Origin: Ruminococcus sp.
GTDB taxonomy: Bacteria; Bacillota; Clostridia; Oscillospirales; Ruminococcaceae
Assembly (NCBI GenBank): GCA_023667165.1
Contig: JAMPAO010000056.1
Span: 1-16,995 of the forward strand
Direction of reading: 5' to 3'
Length of the DNA stretch: 16,995 bases
A program made the position numbers and the translations under genes. The notes below the pieces were generated by a model that was not told where the DNA came from, did no database searches, and worked only from the letters and a program-made list of their open reading frames with translations. Shown one piece after another: positions 1 through 7,192 of this stretch. Positions within the stretch are counted from its first letter, which is position 1, and every line of letters starts with the position of its first letter.

Positions 1-151
1 CCGAAACAATAACGGTATCAATCATAGTAACGGCAATTTCGTGTTTCTCTTGAACTGTAAGCTCGTCCCAACGGTTCATAGGTTCGGTAAGCGGTTCGGC
101 ATTGATTTCCTTATGCTTTCTCGCCTTAGTCCGCAGTTCCTTATTACGGCG
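1..151 (-). pseudogene. C-terminal fragment of a recombinase-like protein, truncated at its 5' end
   Basis: Reading leftwards, one frame is open from 151 to the window edge, with a stop just upstream (152-154). It encodes a charged helical stretch followed by the segments EPMNRWDELTVQEKHEIAV and MIDTVIVS. A helix of the type 'W-x-x-L-x-x-x-E-K' followed by a hydrophobic strand is common near the C-terminus of large serine recombinases of clostridial elements, but I cannot name the family with certainty. No start codon with a ribosome site is visible. The frame ends exactly where the 5'-truncated integrase begins on the other strand, so I read it as a remnant cut at a recombination breakpoint. 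Its C-terminus lies outside the window. Confidence 0.4.
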
Positions 152-849
152 TCAATCCTGCCACGGGTCGCCCGAAAAAGCTTACGCGCTACGGTAAAAC
201 CGCAAAAGAAGCAAAGGATAAGCTACAGCTTGCGGTAGCTGAACTCACCACGGGAACGGTGCTTGAAAACTCAAATATGACGTTGGAGCAATGGCTGACT
301 AAGTGGCTTGAGGTCTACAGCAAGCCGAACACGAAGCAGTCCACATTTATCTCCTATGAGGGGTATGTCCGAGGGCATATTATTCCCAAAATCGGCAAGC
401 TGAAATTATCACAGCTTAACGCAGAGATTTTGCAGGACTTTTTCAATCGTCAGTACGAAAGCGGCAGGGTAGACGGAAAAGGCGGGGTAAGCGCGAAAAC
501 ACTCCGAAATATGCGGAATATGTTCCATTACGCTCTGCAGCAGGCTTGCGACAATAACCTTGTGCAGAAAAATTATATCGAACAGGTCAAGCTGCCGAAA
601 GTCCCGCAAAAGGAAATGCGTGTGCTTGACGATTACGAACAGTTTCAGCTTTGCACCGAGCTTGCTAAAACCGAGGAACGGTTTGGAATAGGCGTATACA
701 TAGCCTTGCACACGGGTTTGCGGATAGGGGAAATATGCGGACTTCATTGGGACGATATTGACCTTTCCTCCGATGTTGGGACAGTAAAAGTCCGACGAAC
801 GCTCGGGCGGCTTATGAAGTACCCCGACAGAAACGGAAATCAAAAATAG
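130..849 (+). pseudogene. Tyrosine recombinase (integrase), N-terminal and first catalytic part, ending at an in-frame TAG
   Basis: The frame opens after a TAG at 127-129 and reads through the end of an arm-binding domain (GVNPATGRPKKLTRYG, from 148). A SAM-like core-binding domain follows (MTLEQWLTKWLEVYSKPNTK region, from 277), then the first catalytic segment HTGLRIGEICGLHW with the catalytic Arg codon at 721-723. The usual first few dozen residues are missing. The only possible start is a GTG at 259, with no good ribosome site and inside conserved sequence. A TAG at 847-849 stops the frame, but the same frame continues immediately with the rest of the enzyme. In life this family of phage and conjugative-element integrases recombines attP with a chromosomal attB, often a tRNA gene. 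Both the 5' truncation and the stop make this copy probably inactive. Confidence 0.85.
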
Positions 850-1287
850 GGAGAAGCCTCAACCGAAATTGTTGAAACTCCCCCAAAAAGTCAGAAGTCT
901 GTGAGAGATATTCCCATTGACGAGAGCGTGTGCAAAACCTTGCGGGCGTACCGAAACAAGATTTTTGAGGAACGGACAAAGTGTACGGAGGTCTACGACC
1001 AAACGGGATATGTTCTGTGTACCGAGATAGGGACGCACATTGAACCGAGTACCCTTGCAGACACGTACAAGCGTATTCTCGCGGACGCGGGGATAAAAAG
1101 CGCGAATTTCCACTCACTTCGGCACACCTTTGCCACAAACGCGATAAAACTGGGCATAGACCCCAAAACCGTCAGCGAGCTTTTAGGTCACGCGGACGTC
1201 AGCGTAACTCTCAACCGTTACGCACATTCATTTGACGAGCAAAAGCGGCAGGCTATGAAAAAAATCGCCGCACACCTTGGTACTTGA
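850..1287 (+). pseudogene. Tyrosine recombinase (integrase), C-terminal catalytic part
   Basis: This continues the upstream integrase in the same frame after the single TAG. It carries the remaining catalytic signature: HSLRH (His 1111-1113, Arg 1120-1122), LLGHADVSVTLNRYAH (His 1189-1191) and the nucleophile Tyr (1219-1221). A GTG at 901 could start a 128-residue product, but that fragment would lack the first catalytic Arg and the DNA-binding domains. The C-terminal segment FDEQKRQAMKKIAAHLGT is typical of clostridial integrases. The gene ends about 200 bases from a tRNA 3' fragment, the position expected for an integrase next to its attachment site. Restoring one sense codon at 847-849 would rejoin the two parts; the missing 5' end would remain. 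Confidence 0.85.
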
Positions 1288-1289
1288 TT

Positions 1290-1418
1290 TGTACCGTATT
1301 CTGTACCGAATATCCGGCTTTGTACCGATTTTTTCTTCGGTTATCTCAATTCTTATGAAAATTCTTTTGATGTGCCTTTCGGCGCAATTCAAATTCTATA
1401 CCGTCATTTTTACCGTCA
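1290..1418 (+). repeat. Five TACCG repeats between integrase and attachment site
   Basis: TGTACCG occurs at 1290-1296, 1302-1308 and 1321-1327. TACCGTCA occurs at 1399-1406 and 1411-1418. The first two and the last two are each spaced by 12 bases. Their place between the integrase stop and the tRNA fragment fits arm-type binding sites for the integrase N-terminal domain; that role is inference. Confidence 0.45.
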
Positions 1419-1442
1419 AACGGGATTTCTTATGATTTGTCA

Positions 1443-1482
1443 GAAAATAACAAATCCCGCAAACTACGTGTTTACGGGATTT
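1443..1482 (-). terminator. Rho-independent terminator behind the tRNA fragment
   Basis: On the minus strand the stem pairs 1475-1482 with 1452-1459 and 1470-1473 with 1461-1464, with one mismatch and a 5-base loop. It is followed by GTTATTTTC. It lies directly downstream of the tRNA 3' end at 1487, as a native tRNA terminator would. Confidence 0.65.
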
Positions 1483-1486
1483 ATTT

Positions 1487-1518
1487 TGGTTGCGGAGGCA
1501 GGATTTGAACCTACGACC
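1487..1518 (-). other. Attachment-site remnant: 3' part of a probable initiator tRNA-Met
   Basis: The minus strand reads GGTC, then a 5-bp T-stem (1510-1514 with 1498-1502) around a 7-base loop beginning TTC, then acceptor strand CTCCGCA (1497-1491), discriminator A and CCA (1489-1487). The penultimate A opposite position 1 (A72) and the acceptor ending CCGCAACCA are hallmarks of initiator tRNA-fMet. The rest of the tRNA is absent on the higher-coordinate side: no anticodon arm, D-arm or 5' acceptor strand can be found. This is therefore not a functional tRNA but a tRNA 3' segment of the kind duplicated by tyrosine integrases. Assignment to fMet is from memory of the family and would need alignment. 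Confidence 0.7.
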
Positions 1519-1837
1519 GATAGATTTAATTAAAGAAGCCAAAAGCAAAGCGGTCGGTTACAATTATGGTAAACCTTAGAAATAAAACTTTTGTAGGGAC
1601 GGAGTTTTCACGCCCGAATATATGTGACAGTGGAACGGAAAACCTGTCCCAACAAAATTTGCACTTTTATTTATAGTATTGCTACTGTTATATGTTCAAA
1701 AGATGGTCGCGGGTAGAAATAATTGATACCCGTGTTGTATGTTGTTCTATTACTAAAATGAATTGCGCATTATCAACTATTTAAAACTATAACCCAAAAG
1801 ATACATATAGTTAATATTCAAAAAATCAATAAAACTA
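1519..1837. other. Gene-free spacer between the attachment remnant and the restriction-modification promoter
   Basis: No ORF with a ribosome site, no complete tRNA and no clear repeat is visible. Composition drops from mixed to AT-rich along the stretch. The junction between the old integrated element and the restriction-modification block should lie here. Confidence 0.5.
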
Positions 1838-1866
1838 TTGCTTTTTGTCAAAATTTATGATATAAT
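1838..1866 (+). promoter_or_regulatory. Promoter of the restriction-modification genes
   Basis: A -35 box TTGCTT (1838-1843) and a perfect TATAAT (1861-1866) are separated by 17 bases. The predicted start near 1873 leaves a leader of about 130 bases before the ATG at 2003. Confidence 0.6.
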
Positions 1867-2002
1867 GTTATAAGTAATCGAAATGTAATAAAAATATGTA
1901 AATTTTGGGATACTGATTATCGCAAAAAGATTACAAAAAATTAATCTAAGGATTTTTGTCGAATGAAATATTAAATTTTAGTGAAAGAACGGTGACTTAG
2001 TG

Positions 2003-2926
2003 ATGAAAAGTTTTGAACAGTTAAAAATAGATTTTGATAGCAAAAATAAAAACGCAACGGAGATAGATTGCATCCTTCCAGTTCATCTTACATATGGCAA
2101 AAAGGAAAAGAAGCTATTAAAAAAAGATGGTACTTATAATGAACAATTTTATAAATGGGAGTTTTTGGAATCGTTTGTAGGGGCAGGATTATGTTCTAAA
2201 GATTATATTGGTGTTGAAGTACAATTCCCTAAGGGCAATAAAAATTCTTCTTTAATAAAAATGGATGGGGCAATTTTTGATGATAAATCATGGTTTGAAC
2301 ATTATAAATCACTTTATTCCCAAAAAGACGACTCTAGATGGGATGAATTAAATTGGTTAAAAGAACATCTGATTTGTGCAATTGAATTCAAAAAGGAAAA
2401 CAGTAAAAATGTAAAAGCTGTCTTTTCCAGTCAACTAAAGACATATATGAATGAATCTTCAAAAGATTATGTTTTTGGGATTTTGTATGATGAAGGTAGA
2501 TTATACCTTTTTAAAGCTTTTGGCAAAAAATACTATAGATTAAGTGATGAATTTAATATAGAAAACAATGGCGATTTTGAGCCTACTTTTGATGTTCCTG
2601 ATGCATATGAAAATTTGTTAAGTTTTGATGAAATGATAAAATACGGAAATAAAAAAAATACATTAGATTATTCAGGACGCAACTTAAACGATTTAAATGC
2701 TATTTCAAAAACCGATTCAAGACGACTAAATGATGCTTTATATCAAATTTTACATACAATGGATAAATGTGGTCTTGTTAATCAAAGAGGATATAATATT
2801 TTAATTCAATTATTGGCATTAAAGATTTATGATGAAAAAAAGAATAAGGACAATTTGCAATACTATATTAATTCTACTGAAAGCAACTACAAAAAAATTT
2901 CAGATGACGGCATTCAAGATTTTTAG
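2003..2926 (+). CDS. Restriction-modification protein, N-terminal part: HsdR_N-like PD-(D/E)xK nuclease plus start of the methylase
   Basis: The first about 170 residues look like the nuclease domain of type I R subunits. Asp88 lies in KMDGAIF, Glu128 and Lys130 in AIEFKK, and Gln144/Tyr148 in QLKTYM, matching the D...ExK...QxxxY signature. A linker and the N-terminal helical part of an N6-adenine methylase follow. The frame then hits TAG at 2924-2926, while the methylase continues in the -1 frame. One extra T in the five-T run at 2920-2924 would give IQDFLDRIEK without a break. ATG 2003 was chosen (7 bases after GGTGA) over the adjacent GTG at 2000. The joined protein, about 709 residues, would be a nuclease-methylase fusion as in type IIB/IIG enzymes, working with the S subunit at 4153. 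Codon use is much more AT-rich than in the flanking mobile genes. Confidence 0.75.
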   Translation: MKSFEQLKIDFDSKNKNATEIDCILPVHLTYGKKEKKLLKKDGTYNEQFYKWEFLESFVGAGLCSKDYIGVEVQFPKGNKNSSLIKMDGAIFDDKSWFEHYKSLYSQKDDSRWDELNWLKEHLICAIEFKKENSKNVKAVFSSQLKTYMNESSKDYVFGILYDEGRLYLFKAFGKKYYRLSDEFNIENNGDFEPTFDVPDAYENLLSFDEMIKYGNKKNTLDYSGRNLNDLNAISKTDSRRLNDALYQILHTMDKCGLVNQRGYNILIQLLALKIYDEKKNKDNLQYYINSTESNYKKISDDGIQDF

Positions 2927-4128
2927 ATAGAATCGAGAAAATTAGGACTGCAGCAAAAACCTCTTATCAGAAAATATTACATGAAAATTTTTTTAATAGT
3001 AAAGTTGAGAATCAAGTAAAGGTTGTAATACAGATAGTAAAGCAATTCCAAAATTATAGCTTTATTAAATCTAGTAAAAGTAATTTATATCAATTAGTAT
3101 TTTACAGATTTGCATCTAAATTTAGTAAGGCAGATAATGCACAGTTTATAACGCCTTTACAAATAATAGACTTTATAGTAGATATGGTAAATCCTAAGCA
3201 CAATGAAAGTATAATTGATCCAACAGTTGGTATTGCTGATTTTCTTTCAATATCATATGTAAAATCTGATGGGAAATTAGATGATAATAATTTATATGGA
3301 TTAGATATTGATGAAGATATGGTTAAACTCGCAACACTTAATATGCTTCTTAATGGTGACGGAAATGCTACAATTGAAGTACAAAGTGATAATTTAGGTT
3401 CTATAAACACGAAATTTGATGATAAGGGAAAACTGATTCAGCTTATTCCTAAAACTGATAAAAAGGAACATAACTATAATGGCAATTGGGATAATAGGGT
3501 TGATGGAAAGTATATAAAAAAGTTTGACATTGTGCTTACAAATCCACCTTTTGGTGAAGCTCGCTCGTGGATTCCTACTGATACAGAAAAGGGGATTGCA
3601 GAATGTTACGAATTATGGAATAGATATGCACAAACTAAAATTGATTTAGGCGTTATTTTCTTAGAAAATGCTGTTCGTATCTTAAAAATTAATGGAAGGA
3701 TGGCTATTGTTTTATCTAATTCTATAGCTTCTATTGATTCACATAAAGAAGTTCGCAAATGGCTCTATGAAAATATGAGAATTGTTGCTATGATAGATTT
3801 ACCTGCAAATGTTTTTGCAGAAGCGGGAGTATCTCCTACTATAATATTTGCATATAAACCTGAAAAAGAAGATTTAAAAAAACTTGTTTTTAATAATTAT
3901 CAAGTGTTTTCTAAGGAAATAAAAAAAGTTGGGTATGAAGTTAAGACAAAAAATAAAGTTAAATTTTTTGAAACGCAATATAAAATTGATCCTATTTCTT
4001 TTGAAAAGGAAATAAATGATGACGGAACTGCTAAAATTGATGAAGAATTTACTGAAACAATAGAAGAGTTCAGACAATGGTGCAATACTCAAGAGGATAC
4101 ATTGAAAAAATTATTCTTACAAAGTTAA
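2923..4128 (+). pseudogene. Restriction-modification protein, C-terminal part: N6-adenine DNA methylase (HsdM-like), shifted frame
   Basis: This frame is open from 2923 but has no usable start until ATG 3184, which has no good ribosome site and lies just before the AdoMet motif. It is therefore best read as the continuation of the gene at 2003. Seen motifs: motif I as DPTVGIADFL (from 3217), the acidic-loop segment LYGLDIDEDMVKLATLNMLL, catalytic motif IV NPPF (3541-3552), and later HsdM-like segments MAIVLSNSIA and AEAGVSPTIIFAY. Motif I is unusual: the common GSG is GIA here. The family transfers a methyl group from AdoMet to adenine N6 at the site chosen by the S subunit. It ends 24 bases before the S gene. 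Whether the gene is dead, phase-variable, rescued by frameshifting or affected by a sequencing error cannot be told from sequence alone. Confidence 0.75.
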
Positions 4129-4152
4129 TTTTGTATATGGAGGTTAAACGTT

Positions 4153-5652
4153 ATGACAAATAAATATATTAACGTACCATTATTTACTACTATTAATAAA
4201 ATCATTTCACAAAATTACACATTATCGGCGACACAATACAAAAAACTTTGCATAAAGAACAATAATGTACAAGCTGTTTCACGCTTTCTAGATAGAGAAT
4301 TGACTCGCTTGGATTTGGGTAGTGAGGTAGGTAGTGAAAATTATGTAGAAAATTCTGAATATTTATTTATTAAAACAAAAGCGTTACAACCAGATTCGTT
4401 TTTGATTGATGATAGCAAAGATGCCATGGAAAGAATTTCTCCTAAAGCGTTTTACAAAATGAATTTAAAACGAGGCGATATTATTATTTCAAAGGACAGC
4501 AATGTAGGTGAAATTGCAATTCTTGATAAAAATTATCTAAATGCAACTCTTTGCGGTGGAATTTATCGATTACCCATTACAAATAATAAATATTACCTTT
4601 TAGCATTTATAAAAAGCGAGCTTTTTCGTCAACAAATTGACTTTATGATACCTAGAGGTTCTACAATTAAACATGGGAAAACAAGATTTTTGGATTGCCT
4701 TATTCCATTACCCAATAAAAATGTCAACAATACAATTTTATTTGTAGAAATTTTAACAAAAGCAATAATTAATAAAGAAATTGCTATAAGAAAGAGATAC
4801 AAATCAGCAATGAATATGATACAACAAGAGTTAGAGAATAATCAAAAAAAAGCAACATTTTGTTTTTCTCTGCCTACTATTGGAGAAATATGCAATAACG
4901 ACAGGATAGATTCAAGCCTATATTCCAAAAGTTTTAAGGAAAAAGAATTTCTTATCACAAATTATAATTATGGGGTTTCCACAATAAAAGAACTTGGTTT
5001 TAAAATCAGCCGAGGACAAAATTTACAAATATCCAACATTGGAAAATCAGTTCTAACTTCAGAATATAGGAAAGGTTACTATACACTTATTCTTCCTAAA
5101 TTTCTATCAAAGTATGGAACAATTACCTCTAATGAATATTTGGGCAATCCTAATACATTAAAAACTTTAAAAAAAGGAGAAATAATTTTTGGTGCTGAAG
5201 GAAATGAAAAGGGACGTTCATTTGTAGTTATTGAGGAACGAGATAAAACAATAACAAATATTCATGGAATAACACTTACTCAATCACATCATGATATAAA
5301 AAAAGGAATTTTTGTAAAATTATTTTTAGATTATTACCGACTCAATGGAATGATAGATTCATATGCAGTCGGAGGAAATGGTGGAAGTTTAGCAATAAAA
5401 TATTGGGATTATCTCAAGTTTCCAAATTTTCCAGATGACAAAATTAAAAAAATTTCAAAATTTTACTATAGTGGGTCTGTGTGCAATTACAATACTGCAA
5501 ATTTAAAGAATTTTGAAGAAATTGACAACAATTTCAATAAAAATGCTGGAATATTTGAATTAGATAAAACAATGAAATATTTTAAACGAAAACTTGAATC
5601 TGCAATCAATGATATAGCAAACGATAAAGAGGTTAAAATTGTTTTTAATTAG
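4153..5652 (+). CDS. Restriction-modification specificity subunit (HsdS-like)
   Basis: A protein of 499 residues with GGAGG at 4139-4143, 9 bases before ATG. Two target-recognition halves are visible. The first carries LKRGDIIISKDSNVGEIAIL and IPRGSTIKHGKTRFLDCLIP. The second carries LKKGEIIFGAEGNEKGRSFV and ends in SLAIKYWDYLKFPNFP. 'L-x-x-G-D-I-I' followed by a late 'P-x-G-S-x-x-K' element is characteristic of type I and type IIB S proteins. Each half should be followed by a helical spacer; one is visible near residues 190-240 (INKEIAIRKRYKSAMNMIQQ). It would give sequence recognition to the nuclease-methylase encoded just upstream, probably from the same transcript. No HsdR motor gene follows. 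The very AT-rich composition matches the upstream gene. Confidence 0.8.
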   Translation: MTNKYINVPLFTTINKIISQNYTLSATQYKKLCIKNNNVQAVSRFLDRELTRLDLGSEVGSENYVENSEYLFIKTKALQPDSFLIDDSKDAMERISPKAFYKMNLKRGDIIISKDSNVGEIAILDKNYLNATLCGGIYRLPITNNKYYLLAFIKSELFRQQIDFMIPRGSTIKHGKTRFLDCLIPLPNKNVNNTILFVEILTKAIINKEIAIRKRYKSAMNMIQQELENNQKKATFCFSLPTIGEICNNDRIDSSLYSKSFKEKEFLITNYNYGVSTIKELGFKISRGQNLQISNIGKSVLTSEYRKGYYTLILPKFLSKYGTITSNEYLGNPNTLKTLKKGEIIFGAEGNEKGRSFVVIEERDKTITNIHGITLTQSHHDIKKGIFVKLFLDYYRLNGMIDSYAVGGNGGSLAIKYWDYLKFPNFPDDKIKKISKFYYSGSVCNYNTANLKNFEEIDNNFNKNAGIFELDKTMKYFKRKLESAINDIANDKEVKIVFN

Positions 5653-5710
5653 ATTTGAGTTTAAAGCAATACTTTTAATCTTTACAAACTTATTGTATAT
5701 ATTTTTAATG

Positions 5711-6808
5711 TTATTTCCTAATAACCCTCTGAAACTCCTCCAAAGGAATCGCTTCATCAAGAGCCTGTTGGCGAAGTTCCAGAGCGAAATCTGCCCACTG
5801 CTGGAACTCGGACTGCGACATTTTCTTTTTAAGGTATCTCGCATAATGCTGCTTGTAAGCGCGGGAATAAGCAAGCCACACAGGATTATTCTTTATCTTC
5901 TCGGCATATTTTTTCCTGTGCCCCAAATCGCGGCAAACCTTGTCGCTATCCTTAACGGGACGTGTGCAGTAGTCCGAAAATATTCCAGCCTCCAACAAAA
6001 AATACTTCCCGCAGTATCCGCATTTTTTAGGCAGATAATGCTGCTCCAAACCTTTAAACAGCTCAATATATAAGAACGCTCCGATTGTGTTAAAGTGATA
6101 TTGCTCGCACAAAATGGAGCTTTTCTTTTGCTCCAAAACAGTGTAGCTTAACCGCATATTTCCCGATGGCTGCAGCTTTTCAAATGTCTCAAATTTATGT
6201 TTCGTTTCCGAAATAAAATCATTAACGACCGCCGCAGTTTCGGAATTGTCAAGGTATCGGCTCTGACTGTGAAGTTTTTCAAGAAACGGTTCATAAGCCC
6301 TTTTCACCCGCAATAAATCTTCAATAAAAGTAACATATTCCTCGGCAAACGCCTTTAGCTTATCGTTAAATTGCAAAATATAATCTATTGTATCAGCGTC
6401 GTCACGCTTGTTAAGCGGATAATCGGTATTGAAATGTTCTAAGTAATCAACCTCGTTTTCCTCTAATTCTTCGTCCCATTCCCATAGCGCAATATCCTCA
6501 TTCAGCAAATCATAAAGACAGCTGCGCGGCAAATTCATATCCTTATACGGCGGCAGAGAACAAATTATTTCATCAAGATTATCATAAAAAACAATGGCTC
6601 TCTGAAATAATTCATCGCAGTTTTCCGCTTCATCAATATCTTCGGGATAGTGTAACTTCCCCGCAAACTTTTTGCATTTGTAAAGTATTTCATCAAGATT
6701 TTTAAAATTTTTCGAGAGATATTTTGTAAGAATTTCTCCCAAAGTATACTCCTTTTTACCGTTAATAAAAAATTTACATTCATAAAAATAAGCGTCAAAG
6801 CCTGTCAT
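5711..6808 (-). CDS. DUF6076-like zinc-ribbon protein
   Basis: The frame extends to 6937, but ATG 6808 was chosen because AAGGAGA lies about 10 bases upstream; the longer N-terminus is low-complexity Tyr/Phe-rich and runs into the promoter. The product has 365 residues. Most of it is acidic and helical. Near the C-terminus a putative metal site reads C263-GY-C266, C281 and C292 (CGYCGKYF ... DYCTRP ... KVCRDLGHR), followed by a basic helix-rich tail. I recall this arrangement in the DUF6076 family found on clostridial mobile elements; no biochemical role is known to me. It converges on the HsdS gene (58-base gap) and is divergent from the small HTH gene, sharing an operator-like region with it. 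Confidence 0.65.
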   Translation of the reverse strand: MTGFDAYFYECKFFINGKKEYTLGEILTKYLSKNFKNLDEILYKCKKFAGKLHYPEDIDEAENCDELFQRAIVFYDNLDEIICSLPPYKDMNLPRSCLYDLLNEDIALWEWDEELEENEVDYLEHFNTDYPLNKRDDADTIDYILQFNDKLKAFAEEYVTFIEDLLRVKRAYEPFLEKLHSQSRYLDNSETAAVVNDFISETKHKFETFEKLQPSGNMRLSYTVLEQKKSSILCEQYHFNTIGAFLYIELFKGLEQHYLPKKCGYCGKYFLLEAGIFSDYCTRPVKDSDKVCRDLGHRKKYAEKIKNNPVWLAYSRAYKQHYARYLKKKMSQSEFQQWADFALELRQQALDEAIPLEEFQRVIRK

Positions 6809-6859
6809 ATAACCATTTCTCCTTTGCAAATAAAAATATTTTGGGCGATTTTTAAAAAA

Positions 6860-6942
6860 TAGATGTGAAACCATAAAAAAGTAGAAATATACTGAAAATA
6901 GATGTGGAATAGAGTAATAATAGAAATATAGTACCACATCTA
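6860..6942. repeat. Operator-like repeats TAGATGTGG
   Basis: TAGATGTGG at 6899-6907 and its exact inverted copy at 6934-6942 flank the minus-strand -10 box, and a third related half-site TAGATGTGA lies at 6860-6868. The position suggests a regulator binding here, possibly the small HTH protein encoded at 6992. Confidence 0.5.
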
Positions 6943-6956
6943 TTGACTTTTGTCAA
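6928..6956 (-). promoter_or_regulatory. Promoter of the DUF6076-like gene
   Basis: On the minus strand TTGACA (6956-6951), a 17-base spacer and TACTAT (6933-6928). It overlaps the plus-strand promoter so that the two -35 boxes are interlocked. Confidence 0.5.
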
Positions 6957-6971
6957 GAGCCAATGTATACT
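6943..6971 (+). promoter_or_regulatory. Promoter of the small HTH gene
   Basis: TTGACT (6943-6948), a 17-base spacer and TATACT (6966-6971). Predicted start near 6978. Confidence 0.6.
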
Positions 6972-6991
6972 GAAATTGAGCTCAAACAAAA

Positions 6992-7192
6992 ATGTTCCGG
7001 AACAGCAAAGGAGGTTTTCATATAGCAAATGAAATTATTTTTACGGAATTAAAATTCCGAAATGTTTCCGCCGATGATTTGGCAAGCGCGTTAGGAATAA
7101 GCGGGCAGACGTTAATGCAAATACTCCGCTTTGAACTTGACGAACTGGAGCAAACTAAAATGCTTTGGCTGATAAACAACCTGTCCGAATAA
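6992..7192 (+). CDS. Small helix-turn-helix protein
   Basis: A product of at most 66 residues with an HTH-like core SADDLASALGISGQTLMQILR. The first ATG (6992) has no ribosome site and would lie only about 14 bases after the predicted transcript start. A strong AAAGGAGG (7007-7014) sits 7 bases before an in-frame ATA at 7022-7024, and sequence that looks conserved (ANEIIFTELKFR) begins right there. The true start may therefore be ATA 7022, giving 56 residues, with the ten preceding codons being ribosome-site sequence. The gene faces the DUF6076-like gene across an operator-like repeat, which suggests an autoregulator of the mobile element. It is short for a classical repressor. Confidence 0.6.
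   Translation: MFRNSKGGFHIANEIIFTELKFRNVSADDLASALGISGQTLMQILRFELDELEQTKMLWLINNLSE

Noticed and set aside
1487..1565. Complete tRNA gene
   Set aside because: Only T-arm, acceptor 3' strand and CCA are present; no anticodon arm, D-arm or 5' acceptor strand.
1600..1640. Matching ends for the serine-recombinase element (TTTCACGCCC also near 12110)
   Set aside because: The shared 10-base word is short and the flanks do not align; not enough to define element ends.
3102..3410. Minus-strand ORF of 102 codons inside the methylase
   Set aside because: Shadow frame opposite conserved methylase motifs.
5639..6073. Plus-strand ORF of 144 codons
   Set aside because: Shadow of the DUF6076-like gene on the other strand, without a ribosome site.
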